Positions 5,915 through 6,489 of a stretch of DNA of 6,489 bases are shown piece by piece. How positions within the stretch are numbered: position 1 is the stretch's first letter; every line of letters starts with the position of its first letter. The translations under genes were made by a program, and so were the position numbers. The notes beneath the pieces were generated by a model. That model had not been told where the DNA came from, did no database searches, and saw only the letters and a list, made by a program, of their open reading frames with translations. Source of the DNA: JANLQX01 sp031406385 (GTDB taxonomy: Bacteria; Actinomycetota; Acidimicrobiia; Acidimicrobiales; JANYDT01); contig JANOHI010000326.1 of NCBI GenBank assembly GCA_031406385.1, positions 1-6,489 of the forward strand, written 5' to 3'.

Positions 5915-6489
5915 TGCCGCGCTCGACCAGCCCGGCCGGGAGACCGAGACCCCGGTGACCGACGTCGCACCAGGGGGGCACGAGCCTCGCCTGCGTGGCC
6001 GCGCCCGCCGCAAGCGCAGTGGTGCCGCAGTGGCCCTTGAGTGGGTCGTCATCATCTCCTTGGCGCTCGGAGTGGCCCTGCTCGTGCGGTCCACGGTCGT
6101 GCAGACCTTCTTCATCCCGACGCCGTCGATGGTCCCGACGCTCAAGGTCGACGATCGTCTGCTCGTCGACAAGATCACCCTCCAGACGCGCGATGTCCGG
6201 CGGGGCGACATCATTGTGTTCGAGCGTCCGGCGACGTTCACGGACACGACGATCAAGGATCTGATCAAGCGGGTGGTAGGACTGCCAGGGGAAACGATTG
6301 AAGGTCGGGATGGAGGGGTGTGGATCAACGGAAAGCGCCTAGCCGAGCGATACCTACCGAAGGGCATCACCACGAGCGAGCTCTGCCGTCAGCTGCCGCT
6401 GTCCCGTTGTTGCCCGCGCCGTTGTCCATCCTTACTTAAATCGGTCATTTCGGAGGGGTTTTGCACCCCATTTGCCCCAAAGCCCCAAC
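5901..6489 (+). CDS. lepB: Type I signal peptidase, 5' part (runs off window; 3' end atypical)
   Basis: A membrane serine protease that removes signal peptides from exported proteins. Residues 1-40 are a charged cytoplasmic tail ending in a basic cluster (RGRARRKRS), followed by one membrane helix at about 42-62. IPTPSMVPTL contains the catalytic serine (Ser76), and IKRVVGLPGE contains the general-base lysine (Lys123). GGVWINGKRLAERYLP (138-153) is the usual next strand. Beyond about residue 160 (base 6380) similarity stops: the expected VP-containing segment and the GDNR-NS-DSR box are absent, although the frame stays open to the window end. The start is probably GTG 5901, overlapping pafC by 14 bases; GTG 5955 is an alternative that would shorten the cytoplasmic tail by 18 residues. 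No strong Shine-Dalgarno is seen for either. Identity of the first 160 residues is secure; the end is doubtful. Confidence 0.88.
   Translation, partial: MTPVDAALDQPGRETETPVTDVAPGGHEPRLRGRARRKRSGAAVALEWVVIISLALGVALLVRSTVVQTFFIPTPSMVPTLKVDDRLLVDKITLQTRDVRRGDIIVFERPATFTDTTIKDLIKRVVGLPGETIEGRDGGVWINGKRLAERYLPKGITTSELCRQLPLSRCCPRRCPSLLKSVISEGFCTPFAPKPQ
6381..6489. other. Terminal segment unlike the signal peptidase gene it follows
   Basis: From about 6381 the translation in the signal peptidase frame becomes rich in Cys, Pro and Arg (for example LSRCCPRRCP) and then uses TTA, CTT, AAA and ATT codons that are rare elsewhere here. The base composition of the last ~65 bases is more A/T-rich than the rest of the window. 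Reading the + strand in all three frames gives no VP or GDNR motif, so a single frameshift does not rescue the gene. Possible explanations are an inserted element or repeat whose body lies beyond the window, an assembly chimera or poor-quality contig end, or a truly divergent protein end. I cannot name an insertion-sequence family from it. Confidence 0.5.
6455..6486. repeat. Evenly spaced four-C tracts with a facing G tract
   Basis: GGGG at 6455-6458 is followed by CCCC at 6466-6469, 6475-6478 and 6483-6486. The spacing between C tracts is 9 then 8 bases, with short A/T-rich linkers. GGGG can pair with any of the C tracts; the nearest leaves a seven-base loop. On the minus strand this gives three G4 runs in a row, one short of a canonical G-quadruplex within the window. 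The significance is unknown. Confidence 0.4.

Noticed and set aside
6370..6489. A simple frameshift in the signal peptidase gene.
   Set aside because: None of the three + strand frames after the break contains the expected VP or GDNR-type motif, so a single indel does not explain it.

Overview
This window is the downstream half of an actinobacterial Pup-proteasome locus. The organism is most likely an actinomycete (Actinomycetota). The evidence is high G+C, third-codon positions rich in G/C, GTG starts, and clear relatives of proteasome beta and alpha subunits, the Pup ligase PafA and the paired WYL regulators PafB and PafC. The order pafA - DUF3866 - pafB - pafC - signal peptidase I differs from the mycobacterial and streptomycete order as I remember it, where pafBC is followed by tatA/tatC. 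A deep lineage such as Acidimicrobiia would fit, but that is inference. The window begins inside one gene and ends inside another, so it may be a complete short metagenomic contig.

Layout, all on the + strand: the 3' end of prcB (3-368); a gap carrying a 38-bp perfect tandem duplication of the prcA ribosome-binding/start region (383-420 and 433-470), which creates a 17-codon mini-ORF overlapping the prcA start; prcA (459-1136); an unrecognised 98-aa gene one base downstream (1138-1434); pafA (1447-2805); a 55-base gap with a perfect 7-bp inverted repeat; a DUF3866-family gene (2861-3901); pafB (3927-4907); pafC (4907-5914, one-base overlap); and the start of a type I signal peptidase gene (5901 onward, overlapping pafC by 14 bases). 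Gaps are at most 90 bases, several genes overlap or abut, and no intrinsic terminator is visible, so the region reads as one operon-like unit. There are no RNA genes, CRISPR arrays or recognisable transposase genes, and no gene-free stretch exceeds 300 bases.

How the genes work together: PafA attaches the small modifier Pup to lysines of target proteins, and the PrcA/PrcB 20S core degrades pupylated proteins delivered by the ring ATPase Arc/Mpa. Pup, Dop and Arc/Mpa are not in the window and probably lie upstream of prcB. PafB and PafC form a WYL-domain transcriptional activator of the mycobacterial DNA damage response that is genetically linked to the proteasome locus. The DUF3866 protein and the 98-aa protein have no known function and are the best candidates for undescribed parts of the pathway. 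I found no wholly new system. The most unusual sequence structures are the duplicated prcA start with its coupled mini-ORF, and the last ~109 bases, where the signal peptidase reading frame stays open but stops resembling a signal peptidase.
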